Shown here one piece after another: positions 30,044-38,546 of a stretch of DNA of 64,000 nucleotides; the stretch's first letter is position 1, and every line of letters starts with the position of its first letter. The position numbers and the translations under genes are program-made. The notes beneath the pieces are model-generated. The model was not told where the DNA came from. It saw nothing but the letters and a program-made list of their open reading frames with translations, and did not search any database. The DNA is taken from positions 186,001-250,000 of the forward strand of contig CANMFU010000003.1 in NCBI GenBank assembly GCA_947497295.1, in the 5' to 3' direction. The stretch comes from an uncultured Roseovarius sp. GTDB taxonomy: Bacteria > Pseudomonadota > Alphaproteobacteria > Rhodobacterales > Rhodobacteraceae.

Positions 30044-30658
30044 ATGTCAGATATATCATCTCTTTTTGTCACCCGCCTGTACCGCGCCGCGCTGCGCGAG
30101 CTGGGCAAGCCCATCGACGCCGCCGAGCTGGAAGCGTCCTGCTGGTCCATCGCCGAGGATGACGAGGCCGGGCAGGAATGGTGCGAGGATAACGATTATC
30201 CCGGCTACACCTCCTACGCGTCGCTCGACGATCTGCCCTATCGCTTTCCGATCTTCCGCGATCTGGTCAAGGTATTGGACAAGCACGTCGCCACCTTCGC
30301 GGACGATCTGGAGTTCGATCTCGGCGGCAGATCGCTGAAACTCGACAGCCTGTGGATCAACATTCTGCCCGAAGGCGGCACGCATGCCTCACACATCCAT
30401 CCCCATTCGGTGATTTCCGGCACGACCTACGTGACGATGCCCGAGGGCACCAGCGCGATCAAATTCGAAGACCCCCGCCTGGCGATGATGATGGCCGCCC
30501 CGCCCCGCCGCAAGGAGGCGCGCGATGACTTGCGCACGTTTACGTACCTGACACCCGAGGCCGGTGACGTCCTGCTATGGGAGTCGTGGCTGCGCCACGA
30601 GGTGCCAGTGAACATGTCCGAAGGCGATCGCATCAGCGTGAGTTTCAATTACGCGTAG
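30044..30658 (+). CDS. TIGR02466-type putative 2-oxoglutarate/Fe(II) oxygenase family protein
   Basis: About 204 residues from ATG 30044 (MSDISSLFVTRLYRAAL); an ATG two codons earlier (30038) is possible, and neither has a clear ribosome site. The C-terminal jelly-roll part matches the 2OG-FeII_Oxy_5 group: HIHPHSVISGTTYVTMPEG gives the first metal histidine region and ESWLRHEVPVN...RISVSFNY the distal H and R. A hydroxylase is expected but no substrate is known for this family. Opposite in direction to the ribosomal operon it interrupts. A 34-codon copy of its 3' end is found at 31721-31825, beyond the mscS gene. Confidence 0.8.
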   Translation: MSDISSLFVTRLYRAALRELGKPIDAAELEASCWSIAEDDEAGQEWCEDNDYPGYTSYASLDDLPYRFPIFRDLVKVLDKHVATFADDLEFDLGGRSLKLDSLWINILPEGGTHASHIHPHSVISGTTYVTMPEGTSAIKFEDPRLAMMMAAPPRRKEARDDLRTFTYLTPEAGDVLLWESWLRHEVPVNMSEGDRISVSFNYA

Positions 30659-30687
30659 GGCTGATCGCGCCGCCCGTATAGTTTTGA

Positions 30688-31617
30688 TTGAACCATCCCC
30701 TATCCGCCGCGTTAGCCTTTTACTTAGCCAGGAGAAGCCCACTGGAACCGGTCACCGTTCTTATCACCCAGCTGCGCGATATCGCGCGCAGTACCATCGC
30801 GCTGCTGCCGCATCTGGCCGTTGCGATCATAGTAATCTTTCTGACATGGATCGTCAGCAAAGTTGCCACATCAGCACTAAAGCGCATGTTGAAGCGCACC
30901 CGGCTGCGCCAAAGCCTGCAAGAACTGTTCAGCCTGCTCACCTCGATCGCGGTCTGGGTGCTGGGCATCATGATCGCCGCCGTCATCCTCTTCCCCGGCC
31001 TGACCCCGGCCAGCATCCTTGCGGGACTCGGCATCGGATCGGTCGCAATCGGATTTGCCTTCAAGGACGTGTTCGAGAATTTTCTGGCCGGAATCATCAT
31101 CCTATTCCGCCGCGAAATGCGGATCGGAGACCACGTCGAATGCGAAGGCATTGAAGGCCAGGTTTCCCACATCGCCATACGCGAAAGCCATATCCGACAG
31201 ACAGATGGCCAGTTGGTGATCGTTCCCAATTCGATCCTGTTCAAGAATCCGGTGACCGTTCGCACCGACAAGGACCACCGCCGCGTCACGGTGATCTGCG
31301 GCGTTGCCTATGATGTTGACGTCGATGAGGCCCGTACGGTCATCACGGAGGCAGTGCGCGGATGTGATACGGTGATCAGCGACAGCAAACCGATCCAGAT
31401 CTTTGCGCAGGAATTTGCGTCATCCTCGATCAATTTCGAGGTAACATGGTGGACCGGCTCCAAGCCCGTCGAGGTCCGCACATCGCGCGATCAGGTGGTG
31501 TCAGCCGTCAAACGCGCGCTGGACGACGCCGGGATCGAGATCCCGTTCCCCTATCGCACACTGACATTTAAAAAGCCGCTGCCGTTGCAGAAGGCGTCGG
31601 GTCGCGAAGAGGCGTAA
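30688..31617 (+). CDS. MscS-family mechanosensitive channel
   Basis: Small-conductance channel that releases solutes on hypo-osmotic shock, in the inner membrane. Three membrane spans are visible: HLAVAIIVIFLTWIVSK, SIAVWVLGIMIAAVIL and the pore helix with the glycine/alanine pattern (ILAGLGIGSVAIGFAFKDVF). The cytoplasmic MscS beta domain (FRREMRIGDHVECEGIEGQV) follows. No ATG precedes the first span. TTG 30688 is the outermost accepted start (309 residues) but has no ribosome site. CTG 30742 has AGGAGA six bases upstream and gives 291 residues (LEPVTVLITQL), so the true start may be that CTG. It follows the oxygenase gene by 29 bases. Confidence 0.88.
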   Translation: MNHPLSAALAFYLARRSPLEPVTVLITQLRDIARSTIALLPHLAVAIIVIFLTWIVSKVATSALKRMLKRTRLRQSLQELFSLLTSIAVWVLGIMIAAVILFPGLTPASILAGLGIGSVAIGFAFKDVFENFLAGIIILFRREMRIGDHVECEGIEGQVSHIAIRESHIRQTDGQLVIVPNSILFKNPVTVRTDKDHRRVTVICGVAYDVDVDEARTVITEAVRGCDTVISDSKPIQIFAQEFASSSINFEVTWWTGSKPVEVRTSRDQVVSAVKRALDDAGIEIPFPYRTLTFKKPLPLQKASGREEA

Positions 31618-31720
31618 GTGCGTTCCCTCGTGGTACCACGGCATTTGATTTGTCGCGTGCCAAGAGCGGTCGGCAACGAAGCGCGATTTAGGACGCATAT
31701 TTACACATGTGAGGTGCCAC

Positions 31721-31825
31721 GCGGGCCACGTGCTGATATCGGAAAGCTGGCTGCGGCATGACGTGCCGGTGAATATATCCGACGGGGATCGGATCAGCCT
31801 GAGTTCTATTTATGGGTGGGCTTGA
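31721..31825 (+). pseudogene. Remnant of a second TIGR02466-type oxygenase gene (3' end only)
   Basis: Reading AGHVLISESWLRHDVPVN continuing with ISDGDRISLSS to a TGA at 31823-31825 parallels the C-terminus of the gene at 30044-30658 (GDVLLWESWLRHEVPVN, MSEGDRISVSF). The similarity is also visible at DNA level and stops upstream of 31721. No start codon or upstream domain is present, so this is a gene fragment left by duplication or recombination around mscS. Confidence 0.8.
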
Positions 31826-31870
31826 AAAGCCTGACGTCATATACTTTCTTTATTTGCTCAGGAGACTGTT

Positions 31871-32455
31871 GTGGAGATTATTGTTGTTGTTGTGATACTC
31901 GCGCTGGTCATCTACGCTATTGTCAAACTGGCCGATCCGCCTGACAGGTATCCGCCGCCGCCCTCCGACAGCAATTACACACCGCTTTCTTCGGGAAGGT
32001 CCGACCCGCTCCTCAGATCATCCGCGCCGCGCCAGCGACGCAAAGCCATCGTCTACGACGAAGCCAAGCATCCACCGCCGCCCGAAATTCCGACAACGCG
32101 TCAACTTAAGGGCCGGGCATGGGTCATCGACGGCGACACCATCGTTGTTAACAAAATCAAGGTTCGCTTGGCCGGAATCGATGCGCCGGAACTCAACCAA
32201 CCCTGGGGACAGAAATCCAAATGGAAGATGGTCAATTTATGCAAGGGCCAGACAATCCGCGTCGAACTCACAGGTGACACATCGTATGACCGTCTTGTTG
32301 GAGTCTGTTATTTACCGGATGGACGCGATATCGGCGCAGAGATTGTAAGAGCGGGTCTGGCGCTTGACGGCGGTCACTTTTCAAAGGGTAAATACGAACA
32401 TCTCGAATGCCCGAATATGCGCCAGAAATTAAAAAACTACGGCCGCTGGCGATAG
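31871..32455 (+). CDS. Membrane-anchored staphylococcal-nuclease-like protein
   Basis: 194 residues from GTG 31871, which has CAGGAGA seven bases upstream. An N-terminal membrane span (EIIVVVVILALVIYAIVKL) is followed by a proline-rich linker (about residues 22-75) and an SNase-like OB-fold domain. The domain has GRAWVIDGDTIVVNKIKVRLAGIDAPELNQPWG, where D, R and E correspond to the calcium and catalytic positions, and YDRLVG for the second arginine. It is probably an envelope-associated nuclease; activity is inferred from the retained residues. It is the last gene of the cargo block between rplP and rpmC and ends at the bidirectional hairpin 32490-32526. Confidence 0.85.
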   Translation: MEIIVVVVILALVIYAIVKLADPPDRYPPPPSDSNYTPLSSGRSDPLLRSSAPRQRRKAIVYDEAKHPPPPEIPTTRQLKGRAWVIDGDTIVVNKIKVRLAGIDAPELNQPWGQKSKWKMVNLCKGQTIRVELTGDTSYDRLVGVCYLPDGRDIGAEIVRAGLALDGGHFSKGKYEHLECPNMRQKLKNYGRWR

Positions 32456-32489
32456 CCCATTTGTAAGCTAAGCAGCAAAAACCGAAAAA

Positions 32490-32526
32490 GGGAAAACCCC
32501 CGTCGATTTCTCGACGGGGGTTTCCC
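32490..32526 (-). terminator. Terminator after rplP, also facing the nuclease gene
   Basis: A long stem (GGGAAAACCCCCGTCGA with TCGACGGGGGTTTCCC) around TTTC. On the minus strand it ends the rplP transcript with CCCTTTTTC; on the plus strand TTTCCCTATTC follows, so it can serve both convergent transcripts. Confidence 0.85.
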
Positions 32527-32560
32527 TATTCTCACAGTGGTGAATTTCGCGTAGCGAAAA

Positions 32561-32974
32561 TCACCAGTCCTCGCGCTGGACCACCCGCGTCTTGATCGGC
32601 AGCTTCATCGCCGCAAGGCGCAGGGCCTCGACGGCGATTTCTTCGCTGACGCCGTCCAGTTCGAACATGATCCGGCCCGGCTTGACACGCGCGGCCCAGT
32701 AATCGACCGAGCCTTTACCTTTACCCATGCGGACTTCGGTAGGCTTGGACGAGACTGGCACATCCGGGAAAATCCGGATCCAGACGCGGCCTTGGCGTTT
32801 CATGTGGCGTGTCATCGCGCGGCGGGCCGCTTCGATCTGACGCGCTGTCACACGCTCGGGCTGCGTGGCCTTCAGGCCGAACGAGCCGAAGTTCAGGTCA
32901 GACCCACCCTTGGCTTCGCCCTTGATGCGGCCTTTGAACTGCTTGCGGAATTTAGTGCGTTTTGGTTGTAGCAT
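32561..32974 (-). CDS. rplP: 50S ribosomal protein L16
   Basis: Large-subunit protein at the A-site side, 137 residues. [19 protein letters not shown] and [20 protein letters not shown] are diagnostic. rpmC normally follows at once; here rplP ends a block at the terminator 32490-32526. 13 bases after rpsC. Confidence 0.97.
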   Translation of the reverse strand: MLQPKRTKFRKQFKGRIKGEAKGGSDLNFGSFGLKATQPERVTARQIEAARRAMTRHMKRQGRVWIRIFPDVPVSSKPTEVRMGKGKGSVDYWAARVKPGRIMFELDGVSEEIAVEALRLAAMKLPIKTRVVQREDW

Positions 32975-32987
32975 CTGTCATTCCCCC

Positions 32988-33695
32988 TTAGCGACGGCCA
33001 CCAGCACCGCGAGGTGCCGGACCGTCCTGAAGTTCCTGGGCTTTCCGATCACGCGCGCTGGGGTCGTGATCCATGATCTCGCCTTTGAAGATCCAGGTCT
33101 TGATCCCAATGATGCCGTAGGCGGTCAGAGCCTCGACATGCGCGTAATCGATATCTGCGCGAAGCGTATGCAAAGGCACGCGGCCCTCACGATACCATTC
33201 AGTCCGCGCGATCTCGGCGCCGCCAAGACGGCCGGCCAGGTTCACACGGATGCCGAGCGCACCCATGCGCATGGCGTTCTGCACTGCCCGCTTCATCGCA
33301 CGGCGGAAGCTGACCCGGCGCTCCAGCTGCTGGGCGATGCTTTCACCCACCAGCGCGGCGTCCAGTTCGGGCTTGCGCACCTCGACGATGTTCAGGTGAA
33401 GCTCGCTTGCCGTCATCGCCGCCAGCTTCTTGCGCAGTGTCTCGATATCTGCGCCTTTCTTGCCGATGATGACGCCGGGGCGTGCTGTGTGAACGGTCAC
33501 GCGGCACTTCTTGTGCGGACGCTCGATGACGACGCGGCTGACGCCAGCCTGCTTGCAATCGTTCTTGATGAACTCGCGCATGGCCAGATCTTCGAGCAGC
33601 AGATTACCGTAATCCTTGGTATCCGCGTACCAGCGGCTGTCCCAGGTGCGGTTGATCTGAAGGCGCATGCCAATCGGATTGACTTTGTTACCCAT
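32988..33695 (-). CDS. rpsC: 30S ribosomal protein S3
   Basis: mRNA-entry-site protein, 235 residues. N-terminal [20 protein letters not shown], a KH domain with [18 protein letters not shown], and the C-terminal [20 protein letters not shown]. Its ATG overlaps the rplV stop by one base. Confidence 0.98.
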   Translation of the reverse strand: MGNKVNPIGMRLQINRTWDSRWYADTKDYGNLLLEDLAMREFIKNDCKQAGVSRVVIERPHKKCRVTVHTARPGVIIGKKGADIETLRKKLAAMTASELHLNIVEVRKPELDAALVGESIAQQLERRVSFRRAMKRAVQNAMRMGALGIRVNLAGRLGGAEIARTEWYREGRVPLHTLRADIDYAHVEALTAYGIIGIKTWIFKGEIMDHDPSARDRKAQELQDGPAPRGAGGRR

Positions 33696-34075
33696 CAGGC
33701 TTGCTCCTCAACTTGGCGCAGTTTGATCGTGATTTCCGAGAACGGCTTGCGCAGGGCGCCAAACCGGCCACGGGCGCGCGGGCGGCCGCGCTTCATCACG
33801 AGGTTCTTGCCGACATAGGCTTCGGCCACGATCAGCTCGTCCACGTCGAGATTGTGGTTATTCTCGGCGTTGGCGATGGCAGATTGCAGGCACTTGCGCA
33901 CGTCTTCCGCGATCCGCTTTTGCGAGAAAGTCAGGTCCGTGAGAGCCTTGTCCACCTTCTTGCCACGGATGAGCTGTGCCAAAAGGTTCAATTTTTGCGG
34001 GCTGGTACGGAGCATGCGCAGTTTTGCCATTGCTTCGTTATCGGCCACGCGGCGGGGGTTCTTTTCCTTGCCCAT
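33695..34075 (-). CDS. rplV: 50S ribosomal protein L22
   Basis: Lines the exit tunnel, 126 residues. [20 protein letters not shown] and the beta-hairpin region FVGKN-like [17 protein letters not shown] are typical. Start ATG 34075 gives [18 protein letters not shown]. Three bases after rpsS. Confidence 0.97.
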   Translation of the reverse strand: MGKEKNPRRVADNEAMAKLRMLRTSPQKLNLLAQLIRGKKVDKALTDLTFSQKRIAEDVRKCLQSAIANAENNHNLDVDELIVAEAYVGKNLVMKRGRPRARGRFGALRKPFSEITIKLRQVEEQA

Positions 34076-34078
34076 GAC

Positions 34079-34357
34079 TTACTTCCGCTTCGCTTTTTTG
34101 TCGGCGGCATGACCGGTGTAGGTCCGTGTCGGCGAATACTCACCGAACTTCTGACCGATCATGTCTTCGCTGACGTTGACAGGGATATGTTTGCGACCGT
34201 TGTAGACGCCGAACGTCAGGCCCACGAACTGGGGCAGGATCGTCGAGCGGCGCGACCATATCTTGATGACTTCATTACGACCGCCCTCACGCGACGCTTC
34301 GGCCTTTTTCAGGACGTAGGCGTCGACAAAGGGGCCTTTCCATACAGAACGTGCCAT
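34079..34357 (-). CDS. rpsS: 30S ribosomal protein S19
   Basis: Head protein contacting S13, 92 residues. [20 protein letters not shown] and [20 protein letters not shown] are diagnostic. Three bases after rplB. Confidence 0.97.
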   Translation of the reverse strand: MARSVWKGPFVDAYVLKKAEASREGGRNEVIKIWSRRSTILPQFVGLTFGVYNGRKHIPVNVSEDMIGQKFGEYSPTRTYTGHAADKKAKRK

Positions 34358-34360
34358 ATC

Positions 34361-35203
34361 TTAGCGGCCCTTCTTCTTGGCGTGACGCGAGCGGATGATC
34401 AGCTTCTGCGACGCCTTGTTCTTGTTGCGGGTACGGTAGCCCTTGGTCGGCTTGCCCCATGGGGTCACCGGGTGACGACCACCCGAGGTCCGGCCCTCAC
34501 CACCACCATGCGGGTGATCGATCGGGTTCATGACGACACCGCGCACAGAAGGACGCACGCCCTTGTGGCGCATGCGCCCGGCCTTGCCGTAGTTCTGGTT
34601 CGAGTTGTCGGGGTTCGAAACCGCGCCAACCGTGGCCCGGCATTCCTGACGCACCAGACGCAGTTCGCCCGAGCTGAGGCGGATCTGCGCGTAGCCACCA
34701 TCACGACCGACGAACTGGGCATAGGTGCCTGCCGCGCGTGCGATCTGGCCACCCTTGCCGGGCTTCATCTCGATATTGTGGATGATCGTACCGATCGGCA
34801 TGCCCGAGAATGGCATGCAGTTGCCGGGCTTGATGTCGACCTTGGCGCCGGAATAGATCTTGTCACCGATCGCCAGACGCTGAGGCGCCAGGATATAGGT
34901 CTGCTCGCCATCGTCATACTTGACCAGGGCGATGAACGCGGTCCGGTTCGGGTCATATTCGATCCGCTCGACGGTGGCCGCGATATCGACTTTGTTACGT
35001 TTGAAATCAACGATCCGGTAGAGGCGCTTGGCCCCACCCCCGCGACGACGCGATGTGATACGTCCGGTGTTGTTCCGACCGCCCGATTTCGACAAACCCT
35101 CGGTAAGGGATTTGACGGGGCGACCTTTGTACAGCTCCGAACGGTCGATCAGCACCAGCCCGCGCTGGCCCGGCGTCGTTGGCTTATACGACTTGAGTGC
35201 CAT
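34361..35203 (-). CDS. rplB: 50S ribosomal protein L2
   Basis: Universal large-subunit protein near the peptidyl-transferase centre, 280 residues. [20 protein letters not shown] starts it and the conserved [20 protein letters not shown] loop holds the functional histidine. It normally follows rplW directly; here a 2.4-kb insertion with two plus-strand genes separates them. rplB now begins a block with its own leader, hairpin and candidate promoter. Confidence 0.98.
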   Translation of the reverse strand: MALKSYKPTTPGQRGLVLIDRSELYKGRPVKSLTEGLSKSGGRNNTGRITSRRRGGGAKRLYRIVDFKRNKVDIAATVERIEYDPNRTAFIALVKYDDGEQTYILAPQRLAIGDKIYSGAKVDIKPGNCMPFSGMPIGTIIHNIEMKPGKGGQIARAAGTYAQFVGRDGGYAQIRLSSGELRLVRQECRATVGAVSNPDNSNQNYGKAGRMRHKGVRPSVRGVVMNPIDHPHGGGEGRTSGGRHPVTPWGKPTKGYRTRNKNKASQKLIIRSRHAKKKGR

Positions 35204-35228
35204 GCTTTCTGTCTTCCGTTTAGCAAAC

Positions 35229-35271
35229 GGCGGATGTGTGTTCCGCCTATGTAGGGTGGGACTGGCCCACC
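35229..35271 (+). repeat. REP-like double stem-loop in the rplB leader
   Basis: GGCGGA (35229-35234) pairs with TCCGCC (35242-35247), then TATGTAGGGTGGG, and GGTGGG (35255-35260) pairs with CCCACC (35266-35271). The same two-hairpin layout with GTAGGGTGGG in between occurs inverted between fusA and tuf (41069-41128), so it is a dispersed element. Confidence 0.6.
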
Positions 35272-35326
35272 ATGGGTGTAGGCCCCCGTAGGTGCCCGGC
35301 TAGGTCGTTCGAATGAACGAAAACGA

Positions 35327-35348
35327 AGCCCCGGACGAATCCGGGGCT
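35327..35348 (-). other. Attenuator-like hairpin at the start of the rplB leader
   Basis: AGCCCCGGA (35327-35335) pairs with TCCGGGGCT (35340-35348) around four bases. On the minus strand TTCGTTTTCGTTC follows, resembling a terminator. It lies only some 10 bases downstream of the expected start of transcripts from the promoter at 35362-35390, so it may attenuate rplB transcription or stop read-through from the cargo block. Confidence 0.55.
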
Positions 35349-35361
35349 GCGGTGATAGGGT

Positions 35362-35390
35362 CGTGTAGGGGAGAGCGCCGCCAGGGTCAA
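35362..35390 (-). promoter_or_regulatory. Candidate re-entry promoter for rplB-rplP segment (gap 35204-35716)
   Basis: On the minus strand TTGACC (35390-35385), a 17-base spacer and TACACG (35367-35362), about 160 bases before rplB. The rest of the 513-base gap holds the REP-like element, the attenuator-like hairpin and the leader of the plus-strand gene at 35717; no further gene is supported. Confidence 0.6.
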
Positions 35391-35716
35391 GCGGATGATG
35401 ACCGATAGCGTGGGAATAGCTCCCTGCCCGCCAAATCCTCCATTCGCAACCGGATCACCGGCGAAACAGGCACTGCGCAGCAAGCTGCCGGTCATGGCAA
35501 TGCCCGCTTCCAAGGACAAACGCTTACAGGTAAGTAATGCCTTGATTTCGATTTTGATCTCCATACTGCCCGATCCAAGTCTTGTCTTGGTCTGAACACT
35601 CCAATGCACCCGTTTCGTCAGAGCTGATATCAGATCTACGACCGCACATTCCCGACCAACTTCTGCCAACCGAACAACCATCGGCCCCAGCAGCCCACCA
35701 CAAGGAGCAAGCCTAG

Positions 35717-36391
35717 ATGTTGCTACGCGTCTCGCTGATCGTTGCGATTCACTGTGCGGTCGCCGCGCCCGCATGGGCGGCCACTTGCACGACATCAATA
35801 GACGGCACTCTGCATGAGATTGAATATACTGTGTCCAAGCAGGATACAGTTTACACTGACCAGTCTGTCCCAAAAGCGGAATTGAAGGGCAACACATCCC
35901 TGCGGGAAAGGCTGTTCGGACGTTGGGGCGAGGTCGATTGCCCGGCCTATCTGACGCTGAGGGAATTCACCCCCGATCTGACCGATGCCGAGCGCAAGCC
36001 GTTTTGCCTCGTCTATGACAAAGACGCAGACACCTACACCGGGTTTTCCGAAGGTGACCGGAATGCCTATCTGATCTGCAAAAACCCCAGGACATTTTGC
36101 GAGCGCGTCAACACCACCAAGGTCGAGGCACAATCCCTTGCACGGATCGGCCTCGACGCGGCGCGCCGCACTGCCGTGACGACGGCGCAATCGGCGCTTT
36201 ATCCGGATGTTGGACAGATCATCAGTCATAGTTCCGGTGCGTCGATCATGAAAGGCACCGGCGGCTTTATCGCCAACGCCTTGGGCGCCACCGGAACCAC
36301 GATTGGCGCCGCCCTGTCCGCCCCCGCAGTCGTTGCCACCGGCGCCGTGACACTGGTCGGCGTGGGAGGCGCTATCTACTTCTGCCGATAG
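35717..36391 (+). CDS. Secreted protein of unknown function in the rplW-rplB insertion
   Basis: Not recognised. 224 residues with a signal peptide (MLLRVSLIVAIHCAVAAPAWA) and a mature N-terminal domain with five cysteines (ATCTTSIDGTLHEIEYTV, VDCPAYLTLRE, PFCLVYDK, LICKNPRTFCERVN). The C-terminal third is glycine/alanine-rich and hydrophobic (IANALGATGTTIGAALSAPAVV), ending GGAIYFCR. The hydrophobic tail suggests membrane association or assembly. A ribosome site (AAGGAG, ten bases before ATG) supports the start. It points against the ribosomal operon. The closest theme in the window is the inserted protein at 24608, which also ends with a small hydrophobic/cysteine domain, but no real alignment can be claimed. 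Confidence 0.75.
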   Translation: MLLRVSLIVAIHCAVAAPAWAATCTTSIDGTLHEIEYTVSKQDTVYTDQSVPKAELKGNTSLRERLFGRWGEVDCPAYLTLREFTPDLTDAERKPFCLVYDKDADTYTGFSEGDRNAYLICKNPRTFCERVNTTKVEAQSLARIGLDAARRTAVTTAQSALYPDVGQIISHSSGASIMKGTGGFIANALGATGTTIGAALSAPAVVATGAVTLVGVGGAIYFCR

Positions 36392-36563
36392 CAAGAGGCC
36401 GCGTGGTGGGTGTATTCGGGTGAGACGCTATCGCAATTCGGAGCGCTGTTGCTGAGACGGTTTCACGCGTGGCACAAGTGACTGGTCCATATCCGGTGTT
36501 ACCAGCAGATGATAAAAGATTTAGCGAGCCATAACCCCTAGCCGACACCTTGCCCGTCCCCGA

Positions 36564-36704
36564 GCCGGGCGAGCGTCTGACCGGGGGCTGGCGCTGCAAC
36601 GCTCGGGCGTGGCACTTTATCCCCGCCAAGCCCTTTCACCCTTCATCAGGCAGCACCCGGCCGCCAAGGCGCCAGACCGCGGGCCGGTCAGGCGCTCGCC
36701 CGGC
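36564..36704. repeat. 21-bp inverted repeat with 99-bp interior (gap 36392-36980)
   Basis: Arms at 36564-36584 and 36684-36704 match over 21 bases with one mismatch that still allows G-U pairing in RNA (GCCGGGCGAGCGTCTGACCGG with the complement of the second arm). The interior is also G+C-rich and partly self-complementary (CTGGCGC on both flanks). Around it the 589-base gap is A+T-rich and lacks any gene I can support. It may be a recombination or mobile-element end, or a structured RNA. Confidence 0.6.
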
Positions 36705-36980
36705 GCGCTACGCGCGCTGTTCTGGCGGGTGGCCTCATTGCATGAAAGTTCCGTCGTTCGGCGTGTACAGGCGGGCAATGATACGAGAATAAATGACCTC
36801 AAAAACAGACAGCACTATTTTCGCCTAGCGACAACGAGCCGAAAACTAGGAAATCATAGGCAAGGATAACGGTCCGTACAACGTACAGCGAAATTGTATG
36901 TGAGGTTTTCTGTGTATTGGGTCAAAAACAGACCAAGTTGGGAGCTGGTAAACGCTCTGTTTATGGATCATTAGTGAGCA

Positions 36981-37403
36981 ATGGGCGAATTTATTGCATT
37001 TCTTGTTCTTCTTGGCATCGCTGGGATCATTCACCTCGTAACCGGGCCCACGCCGGGCGTTCAGCTTATCGACACGAACAAAGGTGACGTCGTATCTGTA
37101 GATAATATTGCGACTATCTCGACACTTGGGGACAGCACTGTTCATGCCGTCTTAATCCGTCAAAGCGGAAATATCTATCGAGACTTAGGGACATACAATT
37201 CAGCGGAGGCGGCGCTCACTGAGATTGCAAAATCGTTTCGACGCGCCAAAATAGATGAAGTACGCGTGACCCATTCTGACGAAAACGCCATCGCGGTATA
37301 TCGCCGTATTTACAACTTCATCGGGCGTGCTGAGGGTAAGAAGCTGGCAGGCGCGCGAATTGTTCGCGTCGGTGAAAACCGCGAACAATGGTTGACGGCC
37401 TGA
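36981..37403 (+). CDS. Small membrane-anchored hypothetical protein in the rplW-rplB insertion
   Basis: Not recognised. 140 residues with one N-terminal membrane span (MGEFIAFLVLLGIAGIIHLV) and a soluble alpha/beta domain (DTNKGDVVSVDNIATISTL through ARIVRVGENREQWLTA). Base composition is more A+T-rich than the flanking ribosomal genes. The ribosome site is weak (GTGAG close to the ATG). It runs against the ribosomal operon. Its downstream end is followed by the hairpin at 37584-37612, which may stop transcripts from both sides. Confidence 0.65.
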   Translation: MGEFIAFLVLLGIAGIIHLVTGPTPGVQLIDTNKGDVVSVDNIATISTLGDSTVHAVLIRQSGNIYRDLGTYNSAEAALTEIAKSFRRAKIDEVRVTHSDENAIAVYRRIYNFIGRAEGKKLAGARIVRVGENREQWLTA

Positions 37404-37583
37404 GGTAAACAAGCCACCCCACCATGAATCCCCTTTCGTCGCTTTGATACAAAGTTCTGTGAACTGCTTGCTACTCCTATGGAATATGTGCGGAAACCTC
37501 GTGGTCCGTTGCCGCCCATTACAAATCATCAATCTGACTCAGGCGTGGCATTCGTCACATCAACCTGCATCGCCACGATCAAG

Positions 37584-37612
37584 AAACCCCGGCCACTACA
37601 GCCGGGGTTTTC
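37584..37612 (-). terminator. Terminator after rplW (bidirectional hairpin)
   Basis: AACCCCGGC and GCCGGGGTT form a stem around a short loop. On the minus strand TCTTG follows, on the plus strand TTTTCAAAT. It lies 24 bases past the rplW stop and closes the rpsL-rplW block. Confidence 0.75.
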
Positions 37613-37635
37613 AAATCTTCAAGCCAACTCAGACT

Positions 37636-37932
37636 TCAGAGACCTGTGGTTACATCAATCGTGTTGCCTTCTTCCAGCGTCACATACGCCTTCTTGACGT
37701 CTGCGCGGCGGCCCATCTGGCCACGGAAGCGCTTGGCCTTGCCCTTGGTGATGGTCGTGTTCACGGCCTTCACCTTGACACCAAAGAGCGCCTCGACGGC
37801 CTCCTTGATCTGGGGCTTGTTGCTGGCAATCGCTACCTCGAAAACCACTGCGCCATTCTCGGACGCCATGGTGGCCTTTTCGGTTACGACGGGCTTGCGG
37901 ATCACATCGTAATGTTCGGGTTTCGCGCTCAT
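37636..37932 (-). CDS. rplW: 50S ribosomal protein L23
   Basis: Exit-tunnel protein that docks trigger factor and SRP, 98 residues. [20 protein letters not shown] and [19 protein letters not shown] are typical. Overlaps rplD by four bases and is followed by a terminator rather than by rplB. Confidence 0.97.
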   Translation of the reverse strand: MSAKPEHYDVIRKPVVTEKATMASENGAVVFEVAIASNKPQIKEAVEALFGVKVKAVNTTITKGKAKRFRGQMGRRADVKKAYVTLEEGNTIDVTTGL

Positions 37933-38546
37933 TTGAAACGTGCCTCCAGTGCTTCGACACCCGCCTTGGTGATCACCAGAGTGTCACGCTTGAGGATGTC
38001 ATAGACGTTTGCGCCCATCGTCGGCAGGACGTCCAGACCGTCGATGTTGCGGGCGGCCTTGGCGAAGTCTGCATCGACCTCGGCGCCGTCGATGATCAGT
38101 GCGCGCTTCCAGCCCAGATCCTTGATCTGCTTGGCCAGAGTGCCGGTCTTGGTGGCGCCCGAGATGTCCTCGATGATCACCAGCTCGCCTGCGCGCGCCT
38201 TGGCGCTCAGGGCATGCTTGAGGCCAAGTGCGCGGACCTTCTTGGGCAGATCATGCGCGTGGCTGCGCACAACGGGGCCCTTGTAGATGCCGCCGCCGCG
38301 AAAGATCGGAGCCGAGCGCGCGCCGTGGCGTGCGCCGCCGGTGCCCTTCTGGCGATAGATCTTCTTGGTCGAATACTTGACCTCGGAGCGGGTTTTTACT
38401 TTGTGCGTACCGGCCTGTGCCTTGTTGCGCTGCCAGCGGACGACGCGGTGCAGGATGTCGGCACGGGGGTCCAGGTCGAAGATGTCTTCGCCCAGATCGA
38501 CCGAGCCGGCGGTGCTGCCGTCCAGTTTGATCATGTCGAGTTTCAT
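37929..38546 (-). CDS. rplD: 50S ribosomal protein L4
   Basis: Exit-tunnel protein, 205 residues. [20 protein letters not shown] and the loop [20 protein letters not shown] are diagnostic. In E. coli L4 represses the S10 operon; the matching leader has not been identified here. Overlaps rplC and rplW by four bases each (ATGA). Confidence 0.97.
   Translation of the reverse strand: MKLDMIKLDGSTAGSVDLGEDIFDLDPRADILHRVVRWQRNKAQAGTHKVKTRSEVKYSTKKIYRQKGTGGARHGARSAPIFRGGGIYKGPVVRSHAHDLPKKVRALGLKHALSAKARAGELVIIEDISGATKTGTLAKQIKDLGWKRALIIDGAEVDADFAKAARNIDGLDVLPTMGANVYDILKRDTLVITKAGVEALEARFK

Noticed and set aside
30744..30758. GGAAC followed by CGTT near mscS
   Set aside because: Spacing is only about seven bases, not the 16-17 needed for an EcfG promoter.
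33701..35254. 517-codon open frame on the plus strand
   Set aside because: Antisense to rplV, rpsS and rplB; shadow of G+C-rich genes.
35247..35897. 216-codon minus-strand frame upstream of rplB
   Set aside because: Runs antisense through the signal-peptide gene at 35717 and through promoter and hairpins; no domain seen.
36550..36792. 80-codon plus-strand frame over the inverted repeat
   Set aside because: Arg/Pro/Ser-rich composition forced by the G+C-rich repeat; no ribosome site.
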